Below, piece after piece: positions 30,793 to 43,779 of a stretch of 64,000 nucleotides of DNA. The position numbers and the translations under genes are program-made. Source of the stretch: Rotaria sordida (Eukaryota; Rotifera; Eurotatoria; Philodinida; Philodinidae). The notes below the pieces were generated by a model. That model made no database searches and was not told where the DNA came from. It saw nothing but the letters and a program-made list of their open reading frames with translations. Position 1 is the first letter of the stretch; each line of letters opens with the position of its first letter. The DNA lies in the NCBI GenBank assembly GCA_905250125.1, contig CAJNOL010000907.1:2165-66164 (forward strand). Reading direction: 5' to 3'.

Positions 30793-33025
30793 TTCTAATT
30801 TGCACTTTACGTATTAAGCAGAACTTTAGGAAGAAGTATAATACACGTAAATAGCGATTTGCCCACATAATGCTAGCCTTAATCGTCGGTAGTTCAATAT
30901 TCAAACAGAGGGAACTTGTGTGTGAATGGAGGATGTGAGTATGTATTTCAATGATACTTCTACTATCATTATCCATACTAACAAGATCACTACCCAATGC
31001 TGACATCCGAGATGTCGTACGTGTTAGATTGGATTATTTGTGAATTAGAGTGGTTTAATGGAGAGGTTAATTTTGACCGATCCTAAAACTTCAATTCAGC
31101 CCATGAGTTAGTCACACAATCGATAATTAATGTTTGTCATTTAACTCGATGAGCTAACAATAAGTATTTTTGCCTAGTAAAATACTCGCATAATAAAGTT
31201 TTTCGACGGAATCGTGGCTGATCATTTCAAAAAAAACAAAAGATCCAACTACACTCGAATTATGTTCGGATCTAAATGTGTTCAGGTGCGTCCTAATATA
31301 TAATGTCATTGGAACATTTCGATTATATTTATGTGTTAATGGATAGTTCCTCTTTCAGTGCGAATACTAGTGTAGCACACCTTATTTTATTATCGTGCTG
31401 ATGTATATGAGTAAATAACAGTATATATAGCATAGTTTCGTATGCTCTTTTCTATATGGGGATAAAAATCAGAATCAGAATGACAGACTTTCTATGCTAT
31501 TATGAAAAATGAAATGAGCATTTGTTGACTTATCCAATGAAGAAAATATCAATAGGAAATATCGATTAAATTGAATCGAGAAGAATAATGACAAGATGAT
31601 ATTAAAAAACGAACGATTTGAGAGAAAATCTATTTATCTAGTACATTTGATCAACTGTTAGAAATTCATGGGTTGAATCCGAATGACCCGTGAGTTGGGC
31701 AGCAAATGACACGATCAAAGCAATGAATTCATAGATCAAAAATTAAAAAGATGGCTTTTCTTTGCTCACCCATTGAGTTATGGATTGAATGTTAGTCAGT
31801 CATGATTTCAAAACAATTAAGTGAGGGACATCATTGCCCTACACACTCCTACGTTCACTCTTGTCTTCTTAACTTACTGGAAGAAGAATTATATGCTTTA
31901 AGTCGTATCTGAAAAACAGTATAAAATTCTAGTGAAGAGTACAAATCAAATTTGACTCAAAGACTTTAGCAATGATATCAAAACATTCACCTCGTTGCAG
32001 TCTATCATGTTATGCAACTACCAAATTAATCGGATGTAAACAGATTATTGAGCCGATTTGTGGTTTTATACACTTGTCCTTCTGCATAAATCGAAAAATA
32101 ACGAAAAAGCTTGTCAGTACAGTCTCTGATTAGGCTTACATGTGGAACTCACATTAATTACTCTTAGAACTACATAGTATATTTGAAAGGAACAAGAATT
32201 TCTTTCATAAACGAGGATAGATCAAACCAAATGCATCCTGCTCTCTTGTTCATTTCGAATATTTTTTGAATTCTTTGATCGTCAAGACGCTCTCCTTTTT
32301 TTTTGGTCAATTGTTATCATGCTACTGTCAGTCATTTGCATTTCCAAATTTTTTTGTTAGTTATTATTTGCTTGGTTTTGACTTCATGCTCGCAATCATT
32401 TCGTTATTTCTCAGTGGCAAAGTATGTGACCATATATTTGAAGTTTTTTGCTCAATTGAAACGACCACTATTGTCGTTTCATGTCGACCCTCGATAGCTT
32501 TTGTTCAAAAACGTTTATATTCATCATTTCTTGTCCTGTCGCTATAGACATATTAGTACGTTGCAGACCATTCATGTCGCTATTTATCACGACATTCACG
32601 GAACCGATGTTAAACTTTGATCAATAGGGTCCCTGGCGTTCTGGAAGATACATAATACTCTAGAAGAGTCTTCTTTTAGTCTGTTTGTGTTTTCTTCAAT
32701 GGAAGAGGAAATGACAATCTTACACAGAATAATTCATTTGCTATTATTCAGTCATCTAGAGAAAATGAAAATAGACAGGGTGACGTAAGTAAAAAATTCT
32801 ATAATCAGGATGGGTTTCTTGAACAATTTTTCTTTTTTTTCTTCAAATAAAAATGATCGCTTGTATTATACAGAAATAGATGAGAGAGCACTGCCACTTG
32901 ATTGGACTTAGACTGTAGACACAAAAAGGAGTAGTAAAGCGTCAAAGTCACAGGTAAACAAATTGTAATGTACTAGAAGACAATATTCCTACAGGTCTTT
33001 GGTTATTTGTGCTTCCTGCTGAGTA
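30793..33025. other. Intergenic or long intron, nothing recognised
   Basis: If the three-part gene is real, this lies within its third intron (30746-49030). No open frame of interest or repeat end was seen. Confidence 0.4.
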
Positions 33026-34648
33026 TAAAAGCTGTTAGCGTAATCCCTGTTGTGTTAAAATGTGAAACATGATCTAGCTGCTTTTCCTAAGTGCAGGAGA
33101 ATTTTTTAAATTTATCTATTTCGGAGCACGTTTCTGAAATATTGTTTTATCCATTCCTTCAAAACTGGAATCAAAAAGCTTGTTAGCGCAGTCCCTTTGG
33201 AGCTGAAATATGGAACTCACATATGCTCTCAAGCCTCATTAAACTAATACACAATATGTAAAATGAGAAGCCTCTCGTAGACTATAGTTGTTTTGTAGGA
33301 TAATCGAAAATCACACTAAGAATCTTTCTAATTTCTACATTTGAAACAGAAAATGTCTTTTTTCGTTCGAGAGCGCCCGATTTTATTTATAATTGTTGCT
33401 ATATACTCGATAATAGCCATTTTTTTTTGTTTTTTTAACTTGAAATTATTATTTTTCATCATCGACTATATCATGAATAAGACTATTACAATAATGAAGT
33501 TTATATGCGTTAGCAGCTCTTGCCACACTACTGTATATCTCAATCAATCCATAAATGATGATATTATTTACTTTTCAAACTGATAAAATGATCGAATCAT
33601 GCTTCTCATGTTGATTAAAAGAGTGGTATGACAGATCAATATATATTATTACTCTTCATCCTTGATTTTTAACATACAAGTTTAAATTCTAACAAAAGTG
33701 AACGATTACACTATTAAGAACTTTAACAAGTATATAATAGTTTTTTTCAAATAATAATGAAAGCATTGAAATATTGTGTAGCAGTCGAGCTCATATTTTC
33801 ATACTGTTCAATTTATTTTTTTTTATTGTGAAATAAATCTGAAGCTTATTGCGCGCGGTTACTGAGGTCTGTAATGGGCAGTATGTCTGTAATGAAGGGT
33901 TGTCTGTAATGGAGGGTTGTCTGTAATGGAGAGTTGTCTGTAGTGGATGGTTGTCTGTAATGGAGAGCTCTCGTTGCTAAGTATCTGTAAAAGGGAGGGG
34001 AAGGAGGAGCTCCAAAACTTCGACTTAAAACTTACACTCACTATTATTTTCTTCGAAAACATATGTGAGTTCCACAAAATTGGTTCTCGTGGTACAAGTC
34101 ACTGTTGCTATAGTGCAAAGTATCGTGAGTCACGGTAAAACTGGCCATTTATTTTGGCATAATTAACCGTTCTTGTGGCTCAACTCAGTTTCTACGATAC
34201 AATCAGCCATTTCTATGGTACAGTTGATCATTGTTATCTGCTAAATGAGTGTGTCTGTGTCACCACTAGCTAGATCCGTATTAGAAATGACCAGTGCTAT
34301 TGGATAAATAATCATTGCTAGTCCTTAGAATTAACTATCTCATGTGCTTTATCAAACTCATTGGGATCTTGCAATATTTTATGCCGCTGTTTGAATATAT
34401 CTTTAGTATGTAATATACAACATTTTGCAAATATCAATGACTTGTCCTAAACTGATCATTGAGCAGAATTCATTTTTATTAAAAAACATAAGGATATCTG
34501 TGTCATCATTCCGTCAGTCTAGGGCCCAGTGAATCGACTTTCAATGTCGATGAACCTTACTTGTCTGTCAGATCTGTGGGAATGGGAGGGAGTGAAAATT
34601 TCTACCTTATACACTTCAACACTCCTTTTAGATCGTGTTTCACAGAAA
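33026..34648 (-). mobile_element. Nested pair of Helentron-like elements (degenerate)
   Basis: The outer element ends on the left with AGCTGTTAGCG then TGTGAAACATGATC (about 33060) and on the right with GATCGTGTTTCACA (about 34630-34643). The inner element has TTGTTAGCGCAGTCCC plus GGAACTCACATATG (33178-33220) and ACATATGTGAGTTCCACA (about 34062-34079). Between the inner ends are TCTGTAATGGAGGGTTG minisatellite units (33868-33965). The layout (terminal repeat, tandem repeats, subterminal repeat, end motif GCGCTAACA on the minus strand) is the same as in the better-preserved copies. Confidence 0.5.
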
Positions 34649-35742
34649 AGCATATGTATCTGTGTAAAAGAAAGTGTCTATAAATGGAAATATCTGTAAG
34701 TGAGAAATATCTGTAAAAAGAACAGGAGCGTATCGGAAAGTTTTTGGACATAAACTTGCATTCACTATATTTCATAGTAAGTTCCACAAAACCAAACTTT
34801 ATTACAATGCTCTCAGTATTTGAGTTCTTATTTTTGAAGAATTCTATAGTTTTTGAAGAGTAAAAGGGACACAAATGCCTATTCGGTGGTAATTATCGGA
34901 AAAAATAATTCCAATGGAAACCAATTATTTTTGGAATAATGGTGGAAGGAAACTTGAAGTCACTTTTAATCTTTGCGTCCTCTATATTTCATAGAAGAAA
35001 GAATTCAGTAATTGTCAGTCTATGGCAAATTTTGCTCGACATCTCCAAAGCTATTCGTTCTGAATGTTTCACATTAGTTCGTTGAGCTACTCTTGAGAAA
35101 CTCCAGAAAGAGTGCGGATGGTGCTGCTAGAGCATGGTTCACATAACTCGATATTCCTTCGTTCTTGTACATGTTTTTTCTCTACTTGTTCCATGAGTAT
35201 CTTTCTTTCGTTCTCCCTCTGATATTTCTCTTATGAAAAACTTGGGGTTCTCGTGTCAAAATCTTTTAGTTGTCTGATACAATCTATTCAAGAGTGAGTT
35301 TAAAGGTTACTTATGATCCTATAGAGGCTTCATCCGAATTTGTGACCAAAAATTTTCAAGTTTCCTTAAGATTTGCGTAGGATTTTATCGTATGACCTGG
35401 TAAAGAATCTTATCATAATCTTAGAAAACATTGAAATGTGTTGTTCAGAAGTTCTTATCAAGCTCAAGTCGAGATCAACATAAGATCATATAAGATTCTA
35501 AATAATTTGCTGCATAAAATTATCCAAGTGTCAACTTTCTTAGAAACTTCTTAAGATTTCTTTTCAGAATCTGGTCATGCGTATTCAATTTAGGATGTTA
35601 TCAACATTCTTTCTTCTTATCATAAGTTCTATGAGATAGATCTTAATAAACTTACTTCATCCTGATGATGAGGGCCTTAGATAACTACAATACAATAGCA
35701 TGTCTTCTACTTAGAGCAATCCAAAAGTAGTGGCCCCATTTT
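34649..35742. other. Intergenic, nothing recognised
   Basis: No coding, RNA or repeat signal was found in this stretch. Confidence 0.4.
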
Positions 35743-37609
35743 CTTATTTCTCTAAAAAAAGCTTGAAGAAATTTTCTTTCTTGATATAATGATAGAGAAA
35801 ATGATGCTCTGTTTTTCTGTGCTATTTGATCACTATTCAACTAATATCATAATAATAAAATTTCAATAAGAGCTGTTTTGGTGTAAAACTTCACTAACGG
35901 GTGAGACAGGTTAAATGTTTCAACCACTTAATGCATTGTATGGAAAAACAAAATATACCACAAGATGCAGCGCGAGAAGCTCTACAATTTACGAAAGACC
36001 GCTTATTTTATTGTTGCACTTTTTGTTTTCAAAATGAACAAAATTTTGAGCAACCAATTTTTGACCATGCGGAAACGATATTTTTTGGTACAAGATGAAT
36101 TCTTTTTTTTTATTGCATCTTTTTGTCTCCTGATACCTTTTCTTTAAGAAAAACAAAATACATCACAAGATGCCGCGTGGAAAGCTCTACAATCTACAAA
36201 ATAAAGCTTACTTTAATTGTGTACTTCTTGTTTTCAAAAAGAAAACCAAAATTCTGTGCGACCAATTTTTGCTGATCAGAAAAAGTAAGATTTTTCTTAT
36301 TTCATATATAAAATAAACTGTTCTTTTGTCAATTGTAGAGCTTTTCACACTGCATCTTGTGGTATATTTTGTTTTTTAATACAACGTATTAAGTGATTGG
36401 AAATTGAAATGCAAACCATATTAATCTGCCCTACCTGTTAGTGAAGTTTCACATCAAAACAACTCTTATTGAAATTTTATTATTATTATATTAGTTGAAT
36501 AGTGATTAAATTAGGGGTGTCGTCTTAGCATTAGTGTTAAGAAAACGCTAATACTTTTGTATTAAAATTAAATAATTCAGTTAATACTTTTGCATTAGTG
36601 TTAAAAAGATAATTTAATGCTTTGGCATTAGTGTTAATTTTGTATTAAGAAAATGCTAATATCTATCATGATCATGCAATTACTTTATGGGTCTATCATT
36701 GTGGTTTTATCACTAGCTTCTCTATAGTTGAATGTTCTTTGTAACATTTCTATACAGAGAAAATGTTATGTATGCGCCAGGATGACATACATGTACATTT
36801 ATAGTTCTTCAGAAAACATAAATAATTTTATCAGATATCGATATTGTAAAAGGAAAACTTAATCTATGCGTCATTTAGCGAGAATGAATCGTATATTACT
36901 TGACTTTCATACGTTAGATGCCAAAATGACTGAATATTTTTCAAAGAAAAACGCAGAAAATCTTTGTTTTTCATTATCATGATTATTATTCTGTAAATGT
37001 TTATTTAGTATGTGCTGCTTCTAAGCCTCTCCACAATTATAGAGCACAAAAAATTCATTTCAATAGGATCACTTCATGTATCACTTCAATAAAATGTAAT
37101 TATCTGAATTAAGCCCTGTAGATTTGATTATCCATAAAAATGAAAACATGGTAAATCTGTTGAACATTAATTGATTACATCTCTGGCTATAATGTTATTT
37201 AAAAAAAAGCCATTATGTACTGAATATCTGCTTAGTTCATCAGATTACATTTAATAAAATAAAGAAGAAAAAAAAATATTATACACATTCTCTGCTTGAT
37301 ATTTCTCTATATTCTTTTGATGGAGAAAGAGAAGGCAAAAGAAGAGAAAAGGAAAGACTATGCCTCACTTGTTCGACAACTTATCATAAATCAAACCAGG
37401 GAGAACGACTAATAGTGTTATGCTTTTTTACTGTTATTTCTTTTTGATAGTTTCGCTGATTTAGTTCGTCTGTTGTAAAGAACGAAGTTAGTGTTAAACA
37501 AGTGCTTTATTTCATAGTCATCATTATTCACATAAAAACTTCACGTAGGATATCATAGGTCCTGATTTGAGTATTTCCTGAAAGGATTCGCTCCAAAAAA
37601 CTTTCCAAA

Positions 37610-39065
37610 ATAGTCCAACAACTTTCCAAGTAGAACTCAATGAACTCTATCCAACCATATCATTCATTTTTTTAGTCCTCCCCCCTCCCAAACGGAGAAA
37701 ATCCCCAAATATCATTAAAAAAACGTGTAAAATGCAAACAATTCTCGAAAAACTTGTCGCAATTCGTCCAAGAATACTTTTCAACTTAATCATTGAGTTT
37801 CCAGGTAGATCTTGACGCACTTTATCGAATGTACATCTTGGATGCTCAATCCCATGCTCTTTTCGCCCTCAAAACCTCCAATCCGCAGCAGAAACCAGGT
37901 TTTTCAAACAATACTTGTCGTGATTCGCTCAGACGCACTTTCCAGCAAAATGCTTTAACTTTCAAAGTAGATTCCAACGAGCTCTATCGAATGGACGTCT
38001 TTGAAACTCAATTCGATAAACCTTTCCCTTGAAAAACGGTCAATCAGAGGTCCCATCCCTAGATTTCTCCTAAGACGTGTACAGATTCGCCCAGGAGTAC
38101 TTTCCAACTCAGAAATATAACTTTCCAAATGGATCTCAACGAGATCTATTGAATGGACACCATTGGAGCTTGATTCGATGCTCCCCTTCACAGAGAAACG
38201 TCTAATCCAGGGCCCAATTGTTCAGTTTTTCAATAAAGCTTCAAGTGATTCACCCACGAGTACTTTCCAACTGAGACATATAACTTTCCAAGTACATCTC
38301 AACGAGATCTATCGAATGGACACCTTTCAAACTGAATTCGATGCTTCCCTTTTCAGAAAAACGCCTAATGCGGGATCTAATTCTTTAGTGTTTCAATAAA
38401 ACCCGAACCAATTCGTCCAGAAGTATTTTCCAACTGAGATATATAACTTTCCAAGTATATCTCAATAAGATCTATCGAATGAACAGCCTTAGAACTTGAT
38501 TCGATGTTTCCCTTCCCAGAAAAACGCCTGATCCGGAGCCCAATTCTTCAGTTTTGCAATAAAATTCGAAACGATTCGTCCAGAAGTACTTTTCAACTGA
38601 CGAGGGAACATATTCAACTGTCAAATCGCTTTTGGGCCGGGCATGTGCGCAAACGATAGACCTCAGTGAGTTATTAAATGCCCTAGAATGGTTTGGTTTT
38701 CCAGCCTTCTGTTGTCGATTTATGGGCCTTTTACTTGATCTTGACTTATGTGCATAAGATTCTTCTGGGTACCTAAATGATCGAATTTCAGTTTGAAGTT
38801 CGATCATTCAGGTACTCAGAAGAATCTTATGCACATAAGTCAAGATCAAGTAAAAGGCCCATAAATCGACAACAGAAGGCTGGAAAACCAAACCATTCTA
38901 GGGCATTTAATAACTCACTGAGGTCTATCGTTTGCGCACATGCCCGGTCCAAAAGCGATTTGACAGTTGAATATGTTCCCTCATGAGATATATAACTTTT
39001 CAAGTACATCTCGACGGGATCTATCGAATGGACAGCCTTAGAACTTGATTCGATGCTTCCCTTCT
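37610..39065. repeat. ~160-bp satellite inside the hAT element
   Basis: The landmark AACTTTCCAAGTA.ATCTC recurs at about 37620, 37796, 37962, 38120, 38282, 38446 and 38993. Units are separated by 158-176 bases and include GAGATCTATCGAATGGACA and GATTCGATGCTTCCC. Divergence is moderate. The last spacing is larger because a MITE interrupts the array. Confidence 0.8.
38601..38983. mobile_element. Nearly perfect palindromic MITE in the satellite
   Basis: Two arms of about 185 bp pair almost perfectly (ends CGAGGGAACATATTCAACTG and TGAGGGAACATATTCAACTG). The host satellite unit reads CAACTGAGATATATAAC when intact and is split here with TGA repeated on both sides (38598-38600 and 38984-38986). This gives a 3-bp duplication. 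The high arm identity suggests a recent insertion. Confidence 0.85.
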
Positions 39066-39259
39066 AAATGCCGCATAGATTAAGTTTTCCTTTTACAATA
39101 TCGATATCTGATAAACTTATTTATGTTTTCTGAAGAACTATAAATGTACATGTATGTCATCCTGGCGCATACATAACATTTTCTCTGTATAGAAATGTTA
39201 CAAAGAACATTCAACTATAGAGAAGCTAGTGATAAAACCACAATGATAGACCCATAAAG

Positions 39260-39662
39260 TAGGGGTGTCGTATTAGCATTAGTATTAGCATTAAATTAAT
39301 GCTAACACCAATATTCTTGTTTTCCGTTCCTAAGAAAAAGTATTTGAATTTGTATTGATTAATATAAGGTTAGACGCAGCCAACAGCCCTGATTAATTCC
39401 AATACTTTTGTGTTACAATTTTAATATAAAAAATTGTAACTAATAATAAGTTAATGCATATATAGTATTAATTTATATTAGCTACAATACTTTTATATTA
39501 AAATTGTAACACAAAAGTATTGGAATTAATCAGGGCTGCTGACTGAGTCTAACCTTATATTAAACAATACAAATTCAAATACTTTTTCTTAGGAACGGAA
39601 AACAAGAATGTTGGTGTTAGCATTAATTTAATGCTAATACTAATGCTAATACGACACCCCTA
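39260..39662. mobile_element. hAT MITE inside the right arm of the larger hAT element
   Basis: The ends TAGGGGTGTCGTATTAGC are flanked by the 8-bp repeat CCATAAAG (39252-39259 and 39663-39670). The intact left arm at 36680-36700 (CTTTATGGGTCTATC) shows the uninterrupted target. The interior is palindromic. Confidence 0.9.
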
Positions 39663-39931
39663 CCATAAAGTAATTGCATGATCATGATAGGTATTAGCAT
39701 TTTCTTAATACAAAATTAACACTAATGCCAAAGCATTAAATTATCTTTTTAACACTAATGCAAAAGTATTAACTGAATTATTTAATTTTAATACAAAAGT
39801 ATTAGCGTTTTCTTAACACTAATGCTAAGACGACACCCCTAGATTAAATAGCACAGAAAAATAGAGCATCGCTTTCTCTATCATTACATCAAGAAAGAAA
39901 ATTTCTTTCAGCTTTCTATAGAGAAACAAGT

Positions 39932-41985
39932 AACGCTCGTCTGTGTGACTCGCTTAACCCTCGACTGAATATTTCACTGCATCGGTAGTTGTTTATTGCT
40001 GCAGACGTTTTGTAAAAGGTAGCATCTGGCGTTTGCACATGGCTTTGTGCTGGTGTCAACATTAATGTGCACATCTGTGTCGGCGTGTACAGTGCTGTTG
40101 GTATCATTGTGATACTGCCGGCTATACCATTCGTTCATTTAATCTGTTACTCTATCAGTAACACTCAAAAGAAATCCGCGCGACTCACACTGACACAGCA
40201 ATATCCTCAGACCACGAAAAAAAAATAGTATATTCGATTTGTAGAGAAAATCAACACACAAAATATATCAGTGTGACTGCAGTAAAGATGCCCTACACTT
40301 TTCGCAAACTATACTAATAATGTGTATAGTCATCAACACATAGGCTGGTAATATCACTGGCCGGTACCCGCTACGAAAATGCGTATTCAGCAGAGCTATC
40401 AGACTAAAAAGTATATTTGTTCAAACTAATATTCGGTATATGCAACTTGAATGAGGCTTCAACTCTGAATCTTTGTGGGATTAAACAATGAATTTCAAAT
40501 AGCCGAGAACAAAATTTGACAAGTTAATAGACAGACGACGTATCCATGAAGACAAAAGATCATTTAATTCATTCCATTCAAATCTACTTTTAATGATTCG
40601 ATGTAAATTGTTTTATTGACGTTTTTTCGGAAAGGTTCGATTCCGATACTGAAGACGTTCTATACACCTGTTCTCACAACTTCACTCAAATATACTTATT
40701 AGCCCTCTTGCTAGTTCTCCCTCTCATGAAAACTAGTAAGATCTAAACGGTAGAGATTCTTCCAATGGATTGGAAGTTTCTGAAGCGTTCTATTCAAGAG
40801 ATTTCTTAGGACAGCAGTAAGGCGCTCGTCGGCACCCCAGTGGGGCGCCACTCGCGACTAACTGCTGCTATGCATCGTTCTCTTCCAGTAATTATACGAT
40901 CATGTAGTGTCATTTAAATTTTACTGGATTCTACGTTTGGCTAAGTTTCAAAACTGCCTATATTTATTACATGAGCAATTCAAAAGTGAAAACACTTGTG
41001 AACTATTCCTTATGCGTTTCAATCCCTTATCTAGATACTCAATCTGAGATTTCGTTGAACTCGTCGTCGAAAGAAGCTTAAGTACATTATTCCATACAAA
41101 AAATTAGCTTAATAGACCATATCTCACACAAAAAAATTGTGAAATAGGAATATGAGCTACTATATTTCACTATCGAAATTCCGACGTCGCGCTACTCACA
41201 CTTAGCTACTACCGTCTTTGATCACATATTCCCAAATGACTACTTTCTTATTCAAGGCATGACTAATCCACATTTCAACTGCTTTAAAAGCTTCTCTACT
41301 TGCAATTAAAGAGTACTACATTTCCTATATCAAGCAAGATATCTTTTAAATACATACTTGTCGTCTATCGAGTTTCTCCATGTTTATAGGAGCCCTTCTT
41401 TACATAAAGTGTCATTGGTTAAGTCTCAGTGGTGCTTTTCTAAGAACCTTGCCTGATGTTATGCAGAAATGTCGTAAAACAGATTTTGAATAAACCTAGT
41501 TTGGTGGCAGCTACTCGTTCGCCAGTCTCCCAAAAGGACGGCATTCACGGCTAGCCACTACTTCCAGCTACTTTACACTCACGAAAGGTTGATGCCATTT
41601 TCATAATCGAGCCATCGTTCCTGTTTGAAAAACTGATGAAAAGTTTGATCCGTTACAAAAAAATTCCTCTACATTAGAAATTTTCTTTGGAAGTTTATCA
41701 GTATATAGGAATAGGACACGTTGATATAGACTTACTGATAATCTGAAATCTTCTTAATAAGTGGACACAACCGTTGTATCCTGTCAACCTAAGTAATTTT
41801 TTGCGTAATTTGCTCTCATTCCTCAATCTTTGTTCTACAAGTACTCTAATTCCATCTTATCTTCGTATTTCTTGATTCATTACACTGCTGTCACGCATTA
41901 CAAAGTACTTACAGTTTCTTAGCATCACTTCTCAGAGAACGAAAAGATTCGAAATCTGAATTTTGAAATCCAGATTTTAGATTTG
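39932..41985. other. Intergenic; short repeat shared with 57322-57372
   Basis: Bases 39926-39972 (AACAAGTAACGCTCGTC... CCCTCGACTGAAT) recur inverted at 57322-57372. A GC-rich palindrome GGCGC...CACCCCAGTGGGGCGCC occurs near 40822-40850. No gene was recognised. Confidence 0.4.
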
Positions 41986-42415
41986 GATTTTTCACCCTCG
42001 ATAATTTACGGCAAAGTTCGATCAAAACAGCCAAAAGACTTAAAATAAGAAAGTTCGTTTCTGATTGGCCGATTTCTGACCAATAAAACTTTGACCAAAG
42101 AAATGGACTTCGGATTCGGAATCAGAGCCCTCGATAACCTATAACAAAGTTCGATCGAAACGGTCAAAAGTCTCAAACTAAAAAAGTTCGTTTCTGATTG
42201 GCCGGTTGCTGACCAATGAAACCTCGGCCAAACAAATGGACTTCTGATTCAGATTCAGGACCCTTGATAACCTATAGCAAACTTCGATCAAAACGGTCAA
42301 AAGTCTTAAAATAAGAAACTTCGTTTCTGATTGGCCGGTTTCCGACCAATGAAATGACGGCCAAAGAAATGGGCTTCGGATTTGGAATCAGAGCCCTCGA
42401 TAACCTACAAGCTAT
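41986..42415 (-). repeat. 133-bp satellite, ~3 units
   Basis: Units carry AAGTTCGTTTCTGATTGGCC, GACCAATGAAAC and a GATAACCTATA...AAAGTTCGAT block. The same unit occurs in the opposite orientation at 54163-54370 and 54790-55510. The sequence just to the right carries a TCTCCCTACAGTCGAGG box, as do the flanks of the other array. Confidence 0.85.
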
Positions 42416-42859
42416 TTTTTTTATATGACTCTCCCTACAGTCGAGGAAATATGATCATTGATGTTTAAGCGGATGTTCTTTTGACCTTGTGACAAGCAAC
42501 AAGCAAACTATTTTTTTTCATATGACCCTCCTTTCAGTCGAGGGAATAAGAAATAAGGCTACTACTTTTAGATTGTCTTAAGTATTTCCTTCAGAGATCA
42601 GCTCGTTCAATACTCGATTGAGCTGCACAATAAGATCTGAACGCAAATTAAACTTCATTGTATTCAATGGCAAAGCAGTGACAGTAAAGAGGAAAGTGTT
42701 TGCTCAGGTGAAGTACAGTACTATTCACGGGTTTTTTTGAATTTTCTTTTCAATTCATGGAATCCATCTTCTAACAAAGGCTTTTCGTGGAATAATCTTA
42801 GATTTTTGTACTATTCTCATTATTCACAATACAACATGTATAAATACTAATACTAATTA

Positions 42860-43777
42860 CTTAGGTCTGTCCAAAAGTTTTCAGATTATTAAAAAAAAAA
42901 TATAAAGATAAGGAGATATTTTCAATTTTATTTTATCAAATGTTCACGATAGTTGTCTTGATTATTTATAGCAAGTTCAATCCTTTCTAATAGTTTATTA
43001 AAAGTTTCTTTTGAATTCTTTTTCAAAAAAAATTTTCAGCTACCTTGGAAACCGCATGAACACATCATATTTCATTTATTTAATCAGTTTAACTTCGATC
43101 GATAGAATTATTTAACCAAAGATTATGTAATACTAGGTACAGCGAATACGGCGGACGTCATATTATATTGATGCCTTTTTTCTCTCAAATAATTAATAAC
43201 ATTGGATGAATATAACGTCAACGATGATCGTTAAGCAGTTTTATACATTTTGAACTTAATATCTCTGTTTGCTTTCATATTCCATTAATAAAAGACTTTA
43301 GATAATTTTCAATATAATACTTGTGACCTACAGTCTTGCCTTTATATATACCCAGAACTATTTGATTTAAAGAATATATGAAACAAAGTTTTGGTTGAAA
43401 TCTGTCTCCATGAACAATAGTCTTTGACGATTCATCTTCAATAAGCTAGCTAGCATCAAATGACTTATGACTAACCTATCTAAAATAGATCCATATCTCA
43501 TCACTAGTAGTGCTAGCACGTAGCTTACATGATCTAACAAAATTTCGCTAAATTTTTAAAATAAATGAAACATAATTAGCTCACGCGGTTTCCAAGGTAG
43601 CTGGAAATTTTTTCGAAAAAGAGTTCAAAAGAAACTATTAATAAACTATTAGAAACGATTGAACTTGCTATAAATAATCATAACAACTATTGTGAACATT
43701 TGATAAAATAAAATTGAGAATATCCCCTTATCTTTATATTTTTTTTAACAATGTGGGAACTTTTGAACAGACCTAAG
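42860..43777. mobile_element. TA-flanked Tc1/mariner-type MITE, 918 bp
   Basis: The ends CTTAGGTCTGTCCAAAAGTT and (inverted) CTTAGGTCTGTTCAAAAGTT are flanked by TA (42858-42859 and 43778-43779). Arms of about 190 bp end in a shared GCTACCTTGGAAACCGC. The core has no transposase. A lone end of the same family lies at 62934-62965. Confidence 0.85.
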
Positions 43778-43779
43778 TA

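Larger units (their letters stand above)
36512..39841. mobile_element. hAT-type non-autonomous element, 3.3 kb, with 8-bp duplication
   Basis: The ends TAGGGGTGTCGTCTTAGC are perfectly inverted and flanked by GATTAAAT (36504-36511 and 39842-39849). Arms of about 360 bp pair (36512-36873 with 39068-39841, ignoring a later insertion). The interior carries a 160-bp satellite and no transposase. The insertion lies inside the foldback 35743-39931. Confidence 0.85.
35743..39931. mobile_element. Foldback element carrying nested insertions
   Basis: The left part (35743-36511) folds on itself. The sequence resumes at 39850, after the inserted hAT element, to pair with 35757-35850. The match is CTTTCTTGATATAATGATAG against CTATCATTACATCAAGAAAG. 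Internal arms contain ATACCACAAGATGCAGCGCG and its inverted copy near 36351. Exact outer ends and a target duplication are unclear. Confidence 0.6.

Noticed and set aside
32266-32547. 93-codon hydrophobic plus-strand frame
   Set aside because: It is Phe/Leu/Ser-rich because of T-rich DNA, with no start context or homology that I can recognise.
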